From positions 1,550,001 through 1,614,000 of the forward strand of contig NZ_CP045651.1 of assembly GCF_009557455.1 (NCBI RefSeq): 64,000 nt of DNA, given 5' to 3'. Of the stretch, positions 44,308-51,476 are shown one piece after another. Position numbers and translations under genes: made by a program. The stretch comes from Alistipes sp. dk3624. Lineage in GTDB: Bacteria > Bacteroidota > Bacteroidia > Bacteroidales > Rikenellaceae. The notes beneath the pieces are model-generated. The model was not told where the DNA came from. It ran no database searches and worked only from the letters and a program-made list of their open reading frames with translations. The number at the start of each line of letters is the position of its first letter. Position 1 is the stretch's first letter.

Positions 44308-44712
44308 TTAGTATTTTTTAAATTGAACTTTAATGCTTGAAAAAGTGTAGGAGACATTCTCCTCACTGATGATAGATTCGTCGCTCACATCAAAGAACCA
44401 GCGTTTATCAAAGGGATAATTACCTATGGATTCAAAGGCAATCCGCGTTAGTTCATCCAGACGATTGCGATTCGGGAAGCGCTGTTCTTCACGGTTAATT
44501 GTGGGAGTGTCGTCAGGAACGTAAATATTTACGATTACCGTCGCCACTTGGGAATCGCCGATAACGTTCGTCAACGAAGTCATTACCACAAATTCACCGG
44601 AAGGATTATTAGGGTAATGATCGGCGTACATCGTTGGAATGGCTTTCCCTAACGACGAGTCACGAATGCGATCCCAAACGAGTTTGAATATTTCCGTAGA
44701 AGTCAGATTCAT
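44308..44712 (-). CDS. Tail completion-type protein
   Basis: A 134-residue protein starting MNLTSTEIFKLVWDRIRDSS. It lies between the gp10-like gene and the tail tube gene and starts at the last codons of the former, an overlap that implies coupling. The pattern VVMTSLTNVIGDSQVATVIV NIYVPDD with a following helix fits DUF3168-like tail terminator proteins. Weak family evidence; assignment rests on position. Confidence 0.6.
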   Translation of the reverse strand: MNLTSTEIFKLVWDRIRDSSLGKAIPTMYADHYPNNPSGEFVVMTSLTNVIGDSQVATVIVNIYVPDDTPTINREEQRFPNRNRLDELTRIAFESIGNYPFDKRWFFDVSDESIISEENVSYTFSSIKVQFKKY

Positions 44713-45164
44713 TACCTTTTTGATTTTAAGAATCGTGCGAACTCCGCTTTGAGCTTTTCTGCGGTGGCCTCCACCCAATCCCCGGAACCTTGCAATACAT
44801 CGAAACCTTTTGCTTCTACATACCTGGCGTATTCCATACCGGCAACCCATACGAGATAGGTTTTGTTGGCAGGAAGTTCGCGCGCGACTTGAAGAGCATA
44901 AGAACGGGCTTTCTGCTGGGCTTCGGCATAACCGTTACCATTGCTAAAATCATCCATTACGACATTACCGTACTGAACTATTACATAGCCAATAGAGTGG
45001 CGTAGGTTGGATGTCCGATCGGTATAGCTACCGTGTTCGATGGCGTATTTTACCACTCGTTCGCCGAGTGCTGAAAGCCACTCGACCGCTTTCCGGTCAT
45101 ACTCTTTCTTAGCTCGGACAAATTCAAGTTCTACCTCGCGCCAATTGGTACACTTTATAGCCAT
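44712..45164 (-). CDS. HK97 gp10-like protein
   Basis: A 150-residue protein with an N-terminal helix (REVELEFVRAKKEYDRKAVE), the GSYTDRTSNLRHSIGYVIV segment and YLVWVAGMEYARYVEAKGFDVLQ, a pattern typical of the HK97 gp10-like head-tail family. The last residues (KLKAEFARFLKSKR) form a basic helix. It overlaps its neighbours on both sides by a few bases. Confidence 0.8.
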   Translation of the reverse strand: MAIKCTNWREVELEFVRAKKEYDRKAVEWLSALGERVVKYAIEHGSYTDRTSNLRHSIGYVIVQYGNVVMDDFSNGNGYAEAQQKARSYALQVARELPANKTYLVWVAGMEYARYVEAKGFDVLQGSGDWVEATAEKLKAEFARFLKSKR

Positions 45165-45526
45165 AATCTCGTGTCTTCGTAACGTTGTCCGCTTTTGTAA
45201 AACCCCTGCACCGGATACGACTTTCCCTTACCGTCCTCGGTTCTGTGTGCATGATCGAAAATGTTGATTCCTCGACTGTCGAAAATGCACACCTGCGTTC
45301 CGAGTTTGATGGGCGGCGTATTTGCCGGCATCGTAACCTCGAATGAGTATAGGAAGGCCTGTCCGTTTTCGCCTCGTACTTCGCGGGCCTGTCCGTTTTG
45401 GCGGGCATTGCAACGTCCGAGAACTCGCCATTCTCCTTTCCCTTCGATCCATCCAGGCGAACCGTCAGGATTAGGTACAGCGTCTTCCTCGTACCATATT
45501 TCGAGTGTGTAGGGATATCGGATCAT
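45155..45526 (-). CDS. Head closure / head-tail adaptor protein
   Basis: A 123-residue small beta protein (RYPYTLEIWYEEDAVPNPDG; LGTQVCIFDSRG; YPVQGFYKSGQRYEDTRLWL), with the size and position of a head closure protein between the DUF6706-type connector and the gp10-like gene. It overlaps the next gene by ten bases and its start abuts the stop of the preceding one. Confidence 0.65.
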   Translation of the reverse strand: MIRYPYTLEIWYEEDAVPNPDGSPGWIEGKGEWRVLGRCNARQNGQAREVRGENGQAFLYSFEVTMPANTPPIKLGTQVCIFDSRGINIFDHAHRTEDGKGKSYPVQGFYKSGQRYEDTRLWL

Positions 45527-45846
45527 CAGTATGGTAAAAACTCGATTGTTGGAGTTGCATTGAACTCGTCCGCAATATCGGTTAGGCCATTATCCTTTGC
45601 TATGTCGTGGATTCGACGGCGTAATTCATCGGTATCATAACCGAGCGAATAGCCGCCATTACTTTCAGAAGAAAGGACGATAAGCTGTTTCAGAACATCA
45701 ATCGATGCTTTTGCGACAGACACCTTATTGCCGGTTGCATATTCATCTTCTGTCTTCAGTTCTGCGTCTAAACATGCGACAGCGATCAGGTTATCGTCCA
45801 CGTTGTAAGGATAGAGCCTTGCCGATATTGCTTCGAAGTTCGTCAT
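45526..45846 (-). CDS. Head-tail connector protein (DUF6706-like)
   Basis: A 106-residue mainly helical protein (MTNFEAISARLYPYNVDDNL, then AELKTEDEYATGNKVSVAKA). It follows the capsid gene and resembles the small gp6-like connector proteins of Bacteroidota phages annotated as DUF6706. It would sit on the portal ring. Family name from memory of the pattern, so moderate confidence. Confidence 0.65.
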   Translation of the reverse strand: MTNFEAISARLYPYNVDDNLIAVACLDAELKTEDEYATGNKVSVAKASIDVLKQLIVLSSESNGGYSLGYDTDELRRRIHDIAKDNGLTDIADEFNATPTIEFLPY

Positions 45847-45857
45847 CGTCGGATTGT

Positions 45858-46946
45858 TTAACCGTTCATCGTAGAGAGATCGAAAATGGCGATCTTGTTA
45901 GGCGCTGTGAAATTCGGAATCCATTCGGCCCCGTATTCCATGAAGCGCCCTTCGTCGGTGCGCCAGTTCGAAGTCCACATACCGCCTTCAAGTCGCGTAT
46001 ACGTCTTATTCGGCACTGGATCGGAGATTTCGTAAGGCTCGTGCCACATCATTTTGCCGATCTTATCCTGCGGAAGCAGCGTAATACGGTCGTCTTTGAA
46101 CGTCAGCATGTCAGTCCCGTCAGGCATCGCTACCGTATCGTCGATGATACGAATATTTGGCAACCCGATGCCCGAAAAAACCTGGTTCGCCATCGCTTCA
46201 GTGATGAGTCCGCCAGCCATAGCCATTTGCGCGCCGCTCATAATCATTTTATAAGTATTGGCAAACTCTTTGGCTCCGACAATGTTTTTGTTGAACGTCG
46301 AGCGGGTCATTTCCATCACAGAGAACCGTCCCATAGTCGGACGCATTGCTTCGATCTGGGTTTTCAGGTAGGTGATGAAATTGTCCTTATCTCCGGCAGC
46401 GGGGGTGATCTTCTTGACCGGCAGCTCTATGTCGAGCAAAGTGATTCCCTGCGGATTGTCTGCGAGCGTCACGGATGCTTTGCCATCAGAACGGAGATCT
46501 CCGACTACGATATCCATACGCTTATGCGGGGCAAGCCGGATCTGGCGTACATCATCAACGATATAGTCGATAATCGCATTCATGGCGGCCACCTGATCCG
46601 CGGGCTTCGCTGCATTGAATTTGTCGATAAGCGACTTAATCATATCCAGACGGTCGTTATCCATCTGATAACGGTCGCCCAGATAAGCCACTTCCCCATA
46701 ACCGCTACCCAGCGATTTGCGTTCGCGCAGAGGCTTGTTGGAATTGCGGTCGATTATCGATCCGGCTGTTACGCCCGTAACTGTACCGAGATAGGTTTTG
46801 AATACTCGGGATTTGGTTTCTTCGAAATCGAGATAACGCTTCCAGAAGATTTCATCCTGTTGTGTCGCCATTGTGCGGTCAATAACCGCTTTGACGACAT
46901 CGGCATTATTGAAAAGAATTTCAAGTGTCAGTTTCATTGTCGTCAT
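45858..46946 (-). CDS. Major capsid protein
   Basis: A 362-residue protein preceded by decoration and scaffold genes and followed by connectors. Segments such as FWKRYLDFEETKSRVFKTYL, RERKSLGSGYGEVAYLGDRY and the late MMWHEPYEISDPVPNKTYTR fit HK97-fold major capsid proteins of the E type found in Bacteroidota phages. It starts at ATG 46946 (MTTMKLTLEIL), a few bases after the decoration gene. Confidence 0.85.
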   Translation of the reverse strand: MTTMKLTLEILFNNADVVKAVIDRTMATQQDEIFWKRYLDFEETKSRVFKTYLGTVTGVTAGSIIDRNSNKPLRERKSLGSGYGEVAYLGDRYQMDNDRLDMIKSLIDKFNAAKPADQVAAMNAIIDYIVDDVRQIRLAPHKRMDIVVGDLRSDGKASVTLADNPQGITLLDIELPVKKITPAAGDKDNFITYLKTQIEAMRPTMGRFSVMEMTRSTFNKNIVGAKEFANTYKMIMSGAQMAMAGGLITEAMANQVFSGIGLPNIRIIDDTVAMPDGTDMLTFKDDRITLLPQDKIGKMMWHEPYEISDPVPNKTYTRLEGGMWTSNWRTDEGRFMEYGAEWIPNFTAPNKIAIFDLSTMNG

Positions 46947-46949
46947 GGT

Positions 46950-47528
46950 TTAGATGGTGAAAAGGAATCGAGACGTAAGGGTCTCTTTGTCTTTGTCGGA
47001 GATCGGGACGTATAACTTCGACTCCCGCACCTCATAGGCCTGTCCGATGGCCGTAACCGTTGCGCCGGGTTCCACCTTCGTTACGGCATAATTGAGGAAA
47101 TTGGCGGTGGCTTTCGGGGCTGTGCCGTCTGCGGTCGCTGCCTCGAAAAGAACCGTACCTGCTTCTGCGGCGAGAGCCGCGCTCATCGTCAGTTCATCGT
47201 AGTTCGCGTTGGTAGTACTGATACTTGAAACGGTTGCGCCGTTCGTCCCATCGCCGAGATGCATACCCTTGTAAGCAAGGGAGCCCTTTGCGATTTTTAT
47301 TTTCGTACCCGTAGTCACCTTCTCGACCACTTTGACATTTTTTACCGCGGAAGCCTTGCGCGTCGTTAGGTTGACGTACAAAGGGGTCAGCGGCATTAGC
47401 AGTGTCCCTTCGGGAATATTCGCATCCTCGAAGTTGAAACCGCCCGAAAGACGATAAACTGTATCGAACCGACACAATTCCTTCAGCACGTCTCCCGGGG
47501 TTAAATCATACTTAAATCCTGCTGGCAT
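46950..47528 (-). CDS. Head decoration or head fibre protein
   Basis: A 192-residue protein with an N-terminal PAGFKYDLTPGDVLKELCRF and small beta repeats (VNLTTRKASAVKNVKVVEKV; GDGTNGATVSSISTTNANYD). It lies between scaffold and capsid genes, three bases after the former, where capsid decoration proteins are normally encoded. The fold is not recognised beyond this. Confidence 0.65.
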   Translation of the reverse strand: MPAGFKYDLTPGDVLKELCRFDTVYRLSGGFNFEDANIPEGTLLMPLTPLYVNLTTRKASAVKNVKVVEKVTTGTKIKIAKGSLAYKGMHLGDGTNGATVSSISTTNANYDELTMSAALAAEAGTVLFEAATADGTAPKATANFLNYAVTKVEPGATVTAIGQAYEVRESKLYVPISDKDKETLTSRFLFTI

Positions 47529-47531
47529 TTT

Positions 47532-48155
47532 TTACTTGTTTTGAGATTTAACAATTTGCTCTGTGCCCGTGTTAATCAGTTTGGCGATGTCATTCCCGTT
47601 ATCGGTCATGCCTCCACCCTGCGCGGGCGGCTCGGAAAACTCGAAACCTGCGTCGACCATGTCCTGCTTTACATCTTTGAAATACTCGTCGAGATTTGCA
47701 TCCTGAGCGATGTTCAGTTTTGCGGCGAATTTTTCGGGGATTCCGAATTCTTTTGCTTTCGTTGCAATCATGGCGCTTCTCTGCGCTGCCAACTGAGCCT
47801 GTTGCAGTGCAGTGCGAGTTTCCTCCCTGAGCTTTTCCAAGAGTTCATCTCTGAGCGCCTCGATATCGAAAGGCTGATTGATGGGTTCGGTTTTGGCCTG
47901 TTCGCCCCCGGTAACAGGTGCCGCCTTTTTCAATTCCTCTAACTGCAATTGCAGCGCGGATTTCTCCGTGCGAACTTTGTCGATGTCAGATTGGAATGCT
48001 TTCAGCAGCGGTTCGACCCCGCTAATAGCGGTTTCTATTTGTGCTTCGTCGGTGATGGTTTTTTCCAGATAAAGGGCAACCCCGTCAAAAGCCCTTTGCC
48101 CGAAGCCCAAGTTGGAATACTTGTTCTTCAAGTTTTCGAGAATCTTCTCTTTCAT
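47532..48155 (-). CDS. Capsid scaffolding protein
   Basis: A 207-residue acidic coiled-coil protein (LKAFQSDIDKVRTEKSALQL; LREETRTALQQAQLAAQRSA) with a C-terminal basic-acidic tail, the standard look of a phage scaffold that directs capsid assembly and is then removed. It is the first gene after promoter motif copy 2 and a leader containing an intrinsic terminator. Confidence 0.78.
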   Translation of the reverse strand: MKEKILENLKNKYSNLGFGQRAFDGVALYLEKTITDEAQIETAISGVEPLLKAFQSDIDKVRTEKSALQLQLEELKKAAPVTGGEQAKTEPINQPFDIEALRDELLEKLREETRTALQQAQLAAQRSAMIATKAKEFGIPEKFAAKLNIAQDANLDEYFKDVKQDMVDAGFEFSEPPAQGGGMTDNGNDIAKLINTGTEQIVKSQNK

Positions 48156-48201
48156 GTTCTTCCGTTCTATATGGTTTAGGATAAATCATCATATCCGCAA
48201 C

Positions 48202-48237
48202 AAAAAAAATGGGCCGCCGACTTTCGCCAGCAGGCCC
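48202..48237 (-). terminator. Intrinsic terminator inside the late leader
   Basis: On the minus strand GGGCC and GGCCC close a long stem with a bulged T and a GAAA tetraloop, followed by ATTTTTTTT. It lies between the phage motif (48300-48330) and the scaffold start (48155), so late transcription must read through it or end there. Confidence 0.7.
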
Positions 48238-48299
48238 AATTCCCACACGTAAATAAGTCCTTCCGTTAGTGCCTGTGGCTTATATCATCATAAGCACTT

Positions 48300-48330
48300 C
48301 AAAGGTCTGCACGTTCGGCACATTATCCAA
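48300..48330 (-). promoter_or_regulatory. 31 bp phage promoter-like motif, copy 2
   Basis: On the minus strand: TTGGATAATG-N12-AGACCTTTG. It lies 145 bases upstream of the scaffold gene, a longer leader than at the other three copies (14-20 bases), and has one change in the left box. Confidence 0.65.
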
Positions 48331-48414
48331 TAGGTAGAGCGAAAAAAGATAAAAAAAATCATCTCATAAGCAAAACTTATGGCTATATAATTATTATAAT
48401 ATTTATTAATTTGC

Positions 48415-48432
48415 GGGGGGGGGGGGGGGGGA
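48415..48432 (+). repeat. Homopolymer of 18 G
   Basis: An uninterrupted G18 sits 53 bases before the lipoprotein ATG, immediately after an imperfect -7 box. Such tracts change length by slipped-strand replication, so the number given by one assembly may not be fixed. Confidence 0.9.
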
Positions 48433-48485
48433 TTTTTATCATTATATTTGTATTTCAATTTCTTAAACCTATTAAAATTTACGTT

Positions 48486-49235
48486 ATGAAAAAGATGTTA
48501 CTTTTATTTGCGGCAGGTTGTACACTGTTATTCACCGGATGTTCTAAAGATGATAAGGATGGTGGGGCTAACTTATCATTAAATGAGACTAACATATCTT
48601 TACATCACGAGCAAACAAAACAATTAAAAGCTTCTGAAGCAGTTACATGGAGTTCAGAAAGCAATTTTGTTGCTACCGTGAATGCAAGCGGTCTTGTTGA
48701 AGGGAATCACGTTGGCAAAACCCATATCGTTGCCACAAAAAATTCGGATAATGTAAAATGCGTGGTAGAGGTAACGCCGATGTACAGCACTTTCACCGAA
48801 CCCCTTTTCGATTTTGGAGCAAGTGTAGACCAAATAAAATCAAAAGAAAAGAGATCATTCCAATATGCAAAAGATAACGGTATTTTGTTCAAAGGCGGCA
48901 AGAGTTCTGAAGTTGCTGTAATGTACTTATTTGAAAACAGTAAGATGGTTTGTTCGGCAATATCAATATCGTATTTATATGCAGAGGAAGCCATAAAATT
49001 TATAGCAGAGAGATATCAGCCTATTGTGAAAGAGGGATATGATTATTATTTTGTCAATAATGATCTGGATAAAAGTACTATGCTTATTGCAATAAGCTTG
49101 GATAGCTTGGATGATTCCATGCTTATCATGTACACAGAAGCGTCTGCAAAAGGCAAGGCGCTATCGGATGGGGGCGAAATGCAGTATGAAAATTACTTTA
49201 GAGAGATAATGAATAGTCAAATGTCGGATAATTAA
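48486..49235 (+). CDS. Lipoprotein with bacterial Ig-like (BIG2) domain
   Basis: A 249-residue lipoprotein (lipobox LLFTGC, Cys near residue 20). Residues ~30-95 form a BIG2-type domain (LNETNISLHHEQTKQLKASE; VTWSSESNFVATVNASG; GKTHIVATKNSDNVKCVVEV). The rest is not recognised. It is the first of a run of small AT-rich plus-strand genes inside the late region and probably changes the lysogen's surface or envelope (inference). A G18 tract lies in its leader. The ATG at 48486 starts a standard MKKMLLLFAAGC signal. Confidence 0.75.
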   Translation: MKKMLLLFAAGCTLLFTGCSKDDKDGGANLSLNETNISLHHEQTKQLKASEAVTWSSESNFVATVNASGLVEGNHVGKTHIVATKNSDNVKCVVEVTPMYSTFTEPLFDFGASVDQIKSKEKRSFQYAKDNGILFKGGKSSEVAVMYLFENSKMVCSAISISYLYAEEAIKFIAERYQPIVKEGYDYYFVNNDLDKSTMLIAISLDSLDDSMLIMYTEASAKGKALSDGGEMQYENYFREIMNSQMSDN

Positions 49236-49238
49236 TAA

Positions 49239-49775
49239 ATGAAAAAACTTTTACTTTTGACGATTATTTCAGTTGTCAATTCATTATCGGCCCAGAGAAT
49301 AGCAGTCAACGAAATTGATAAATTTACAGGTGCCAAAATTGTTGAAACCAGCACTTTATTAACCAAAGCTCCAGATGTGACGTTTAAATTGCGGAGAGTT
49401 AACGATTCGCTGTCAATGCGCATCTTTATTGAAAAGATTAAAAGAGTTGAAATAAAGGATTCGTCTGCATCTATAATATTGCTTGTAAAAGACGGGGATA
49501 AGATCGGCTTACAGGGTAAGATCGAATACTTATCTTCCAAAGAACGCAATCATTCTATTCATTGGGGAGCAGGCATTTCAACAGGAGGGGCTATAAAGGT
49601 ATCAAGTGTGACAATTGATGTTTATATACCTGATGATGTATTCGCAACATTATGCGACAATGACCTTACAGACATACGGATAACGGTCAACGGGGCAAAC
49701 ATTGACCGTTCATTAGTATCATATTCATATTCGAAGAAGCTTCGAAAGATGTTTAATCTTATGAATTACAACTAA
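49239..49775 (+). CDS. Secreted protein of unknown function
   Basis: A 178-residue protein with a Sec signal peptide (KKLLLLTIISVVNSLSAQ, cleavage after SAQ). The mature part is beta-rich (MRIFIEKIKRVEIKDSSASI; KVSSVTIDVYIPDDVFATLC) and hydrophilic. It is three bases after the lipoprotein stop. No family is recognised. Periplasmic location is inferred. Confidence 0.6.
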   Translation: MKKLLLLTIISVVNSLSAQRIAVNEIDKFTGAKIVETSTLLTKAPDVTFKLRRVNDSLSMRIFIEKIKRVEIKDSSASIILLVKDGDKIGLQGKIEYLSSKERNHSIHWGAGISTGGAIKVSSVTIDVYIPDDVFATLCDNDLTDIRITVNGANIDRSLVSYSYSKKLRKMFNLMNYN

Positions 49776-49783
49776 ATTCATTT

Positions 49784-50146
49784 ATGAAAAAGATTTTACT
49801 ATTTATTGTTGTTTTAGTTGGGGTATGGGCATGTTCCAACACTCAATCTCTCAATGGGACTAAATGGCTTTCAATTGACACAATGGGGGAAGACACAATA
49901 ATGGGGAAAGAGGTGGAATTTGGGATTGAAACATATGTATTAACGATTATTAACTATGCTTCTTTGAGTTCGGATATAGACACAACTTATGTGACAGGGA
50001 AATACGTATATAATCCGCCTGATGTGATATTTTATTATGATAGCATTTCTGGCCGTCATGACAGGGCGGTCGTAAATGATAGTTTGTTGCTTTTGTCTGG
50101 GGAAGTTGATACTAAGAATGAAGCTTTGATCTTCAAAAAGAAATAA
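49784..50146 (+). CDS. Small lipoprotein of unknown function
   Basis: A 120-residue lipoprotein with signal KKILLFIVVLVGVWAC (Cys17) and a lipocalin-like beginning NTQSLNGTKWLSID, followed by beta strands. It is eight bases after the previous gene. The third member of the AT-rich island; function unknown. Confidence 0.6.
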   Translation: MKKILLFIVVLVGVWACSNTQSLNGTKWLSIDTMGEDTIMGKEVEFGIETYVLTIINYASLSSDIDTTYVTGKYVYNPPDVIFYYDSISGRHDRAVVNDSLLLLSGEVDTKNEALIFKKK

Positions 50147-50252
50147 CCATTGCTTTACACACATCATATGCTGATGACCAAATGCGGGATGAGTCTCTCG
50201 TAAGCGGACGGCATCGTTAAACAAAGTAAAACTAAACTCGAATAACAAATAT

Positions 50253-50589
50253 TGAATTTTACTCCTGATAGCATTTGTGGCTATTTTTGTCAGTTGTTCA
50301 AATACAAATAAATTACCAGCTATAGGAGAAAAGGTTGATTTGACAAAAGAATGTTTATCTGCAATTTCGGAATCTTATTATGACAAATTGAATGAGGTTT
50401 GTAATAACAAAGATGAAGATGCGCTTACTTCAATGATTTCTGCGCAAACAGTGTATGTACTAAACCCATATATCAATTCCTATACAATGAAAGAGAAAAA
50501 ATTCGGCAAATTGTAAGATCGAAGTTAATACAGGGGATGGAAAATTTGAAGTTTGGGTTGCATCTAAGTTTATTGAACCTGTAAAATAG
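50253..50589 (+). pseudogene. Decayed lipoprotein gene
   Basis: A lipoprotein signal (ILLLIAFVAIFVSCSN) is readable from 50256, but the start is lost: the sequence reads TTGAATTTTAC where ATGAAA-ATTTTAC would be expected, with a TGA in frame. The frame stops at 50514-50516 after KEKKFGKL, while coding sequence continues in another frame (CKIEVNTGDGKFEVWVASKF, then IEPVK and a stop at 50589). Two lesions suggest a broken gene. A GTG at 50277 could still give a 79-residue product. Confidence 0.6.
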
Positions 50590-50600
50590 GCACTTTTTAT

Positions 50601-50628
50601 AGCCCCGAAAATTTCGGGGCTTTTTTTT
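50601..50628 (+). terminator. Terminator of the lipoprotein island
   Basis: AGCCCCGAAA and TTTCGGGGCT form a 10 bp stem with an A loop and a following T8 run. The T run overlaps the -33 box of the next promoter. Confidence 0.85.
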
Positions 50629-50656
50629 GTTTTTTCAAAAATTTTTACTATGTTTG
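50626..50656 (+). promoter_or_regulatory. Promoter of antirepressor cassette A
   Basis: TTTG (50626-50629), 19-base spacer, TATGTTTG (50649-50656): a consensus promoter. Arm A of the structured leader starts three bases after the -7 box. Confidence 0.8.
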
Positions 50657-50659
50657 CAA

Positions 50660-50835
50660 TGCTAACAGTTCGATGTGCTTAATCATCTCGCAGGGCAAGC
50701 GGTCAGATTGCTCAATATGTTGGGCTTTTTTTATGCCCATATAGAAACGGCGGTTGCCTTTACGTAAGTTATTGAATGCTCTTCGGGGTGGTTCATCGAC
50801 TGTTAGCAGCGTAAACGGCAGCCGCTTTTTATTTT
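50660..50835 (+). ncRNA. c4-like structured leader RNA of cassette A
   Basis: Arm A is TGCTAACAGTTCGATG (50660-50675), X is GCGGTTGCC (50750-50758), and arm B is CATCGACTGTTAGCA (50794-50808). X-prime is GGCAGCCGC (50817-50825), followed by TTTTTATTTT. A and B pair over 14 bp with one bulged T; X and X-prime pair over 9 bp with one G-U. B is also perfectly complementary over 11 bases to C, TGCTAACAGTC (50859-50869), which abuts the ATG of the next gene. The RNA can thus hide or expose the start site, or act in trans on it. The layout matches the leader of cassette B and the repeats at 9.2-9.7 kb. Confidence 0.7.
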
Positions 50836-50869
50836 GCCTATATTTTTTAACTTTTAAATGCTAACAGTC

Positions 50870-51151
50870 ATGTCTAACAACACAACCTACACCAGCCGTC
50901 ACACGGACTGCGGCTTCGCGATGGAGGTCATTTCCGACTCCTTATCTATCTACAAAGTCTCTAAGCGAGGCAATGAATCCCTTCTCTGTATCAAGAACAG
51001 TCATGACGAAATCACCGTTACCCTTCGCCATGCAAAATTACTTCTCGAATCCCTTTCCCGTCTCATCGAAGACCGCACTATCACCGGCCCGCAACCGGTC
51101 TACAACTTCAAAGAATGCGTTAACGCTGGTAGAATCGTTAAAAGGGGATAG
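50870..51151 (+). CDS. Conserved 93-residue protein of the antirepressor cassette
   Basis: Starts MSNNTTYTSRHTDCGFAMEV directly after site C of the leader RNA. It has a paralog of exactly 93 residues at 62353-62634 in cassette B; the last ~30 codons are almost identical at the DNA level. The middle (VTLRHAKLLLESLSRLIEDR) is helical. An upstream in-frame TTA/ATG extension is not needed. Function unknown. By analogy with icd of P1, a leading reading frame before an antirepressor could couple translation, but this is inference. Confidence 0.7.
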   Translation: MSNNTTYTSRHTDCGFAMEVISDSLSIYKVSKRGNESLLCIKNSHDEITVTLRHAKLLLESLSRLIEDRTITGPQPVYNFKECVNAGRIVKRG

Positions 51152-51153
51152 CC

Positions 51154-51474
51154 ATGAAAACATCTGATTTGCGGGACATTATGCGTATAGCTTGGCAACT
51201 TGTACGTAAAAATGGCTTCACAATGTCCGAAGCCCTGAAAACTGCTTGGCTTAATTTCAAGCTCAAAATGAAAATGAGATACGGAATCGTCAAGTTCTAC
51301 TACCAGAAAATATCCGGTGAGATTCGTGAGGCATACGGCACTTTGCGCGCCGATCTTATGCCTCAGACAAAAGGCGCGGATCGCAAGTCCAATCCTACTG
51401 TTCAGGTCTATTATGATTCGGAATGCGAGGGATACCGATGTTTCAAGATTGCCAACCTTGTAAAAATCGCGTAG
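51154..51474 (+). CDS. DUF2693-like phage protein
   Basis: A 106-residue protein. The N-terminal half is helical (MKTSDLRDIMRIAWQLVRKN), the C-terminal half beta (VKFYYQKISGEIREAYGTLR; VQVYYDSECEGYRCFKIANL), a pattern found in DUF2693 SH3-like proteins of Bacteroidota phages. It starts two bases after the 93-residue gene and ends two bases before the antirepressor ATG. It has no counterpart in cassette B. Confidence 0.65.
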   Translation: MKTSDLRDIMRIAWQLVRKNGFTMSEALKTAWLNFKLKMKMRYGIVKFYYQKISGEIREAYGTLRADLMPQTKGADRKSNPTVQVYYDSECEGYRCFKIANLVKIA

Positions 51475-51476
51475 CC

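Larger units (their letters stand above)
48156..48485. other. Intergenic control region between scaffold and lipoprotein genes
   Basis: A divergent region of 330 bases. For the minus strand it holds the 31 bp phage motif and a leader terminator. For the plus strand it holds an AT-rich stretch with an imperfect -7 box (TTAATTTG) directly joined to a run of 18 G, and then the leader of the lipoprotein gene. No gene is seen. Confidence 0.7.

Noticed and set aside
45705-47015. Plus-strand frame of 436 codons across the capsid genes
   Set aside because: It runs opposite to four well-supported minus-strand virion genes and shows no domain.
50660-50808. Invertible promoter flanked by inverted repeats A and B
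   Set aside because: The promoter lies outside the repeats, no recombinase is next to it, and the X:X-prime complementarity reaches outside the invertible part, which fits RNA pairing better. Inversion is not excluded.
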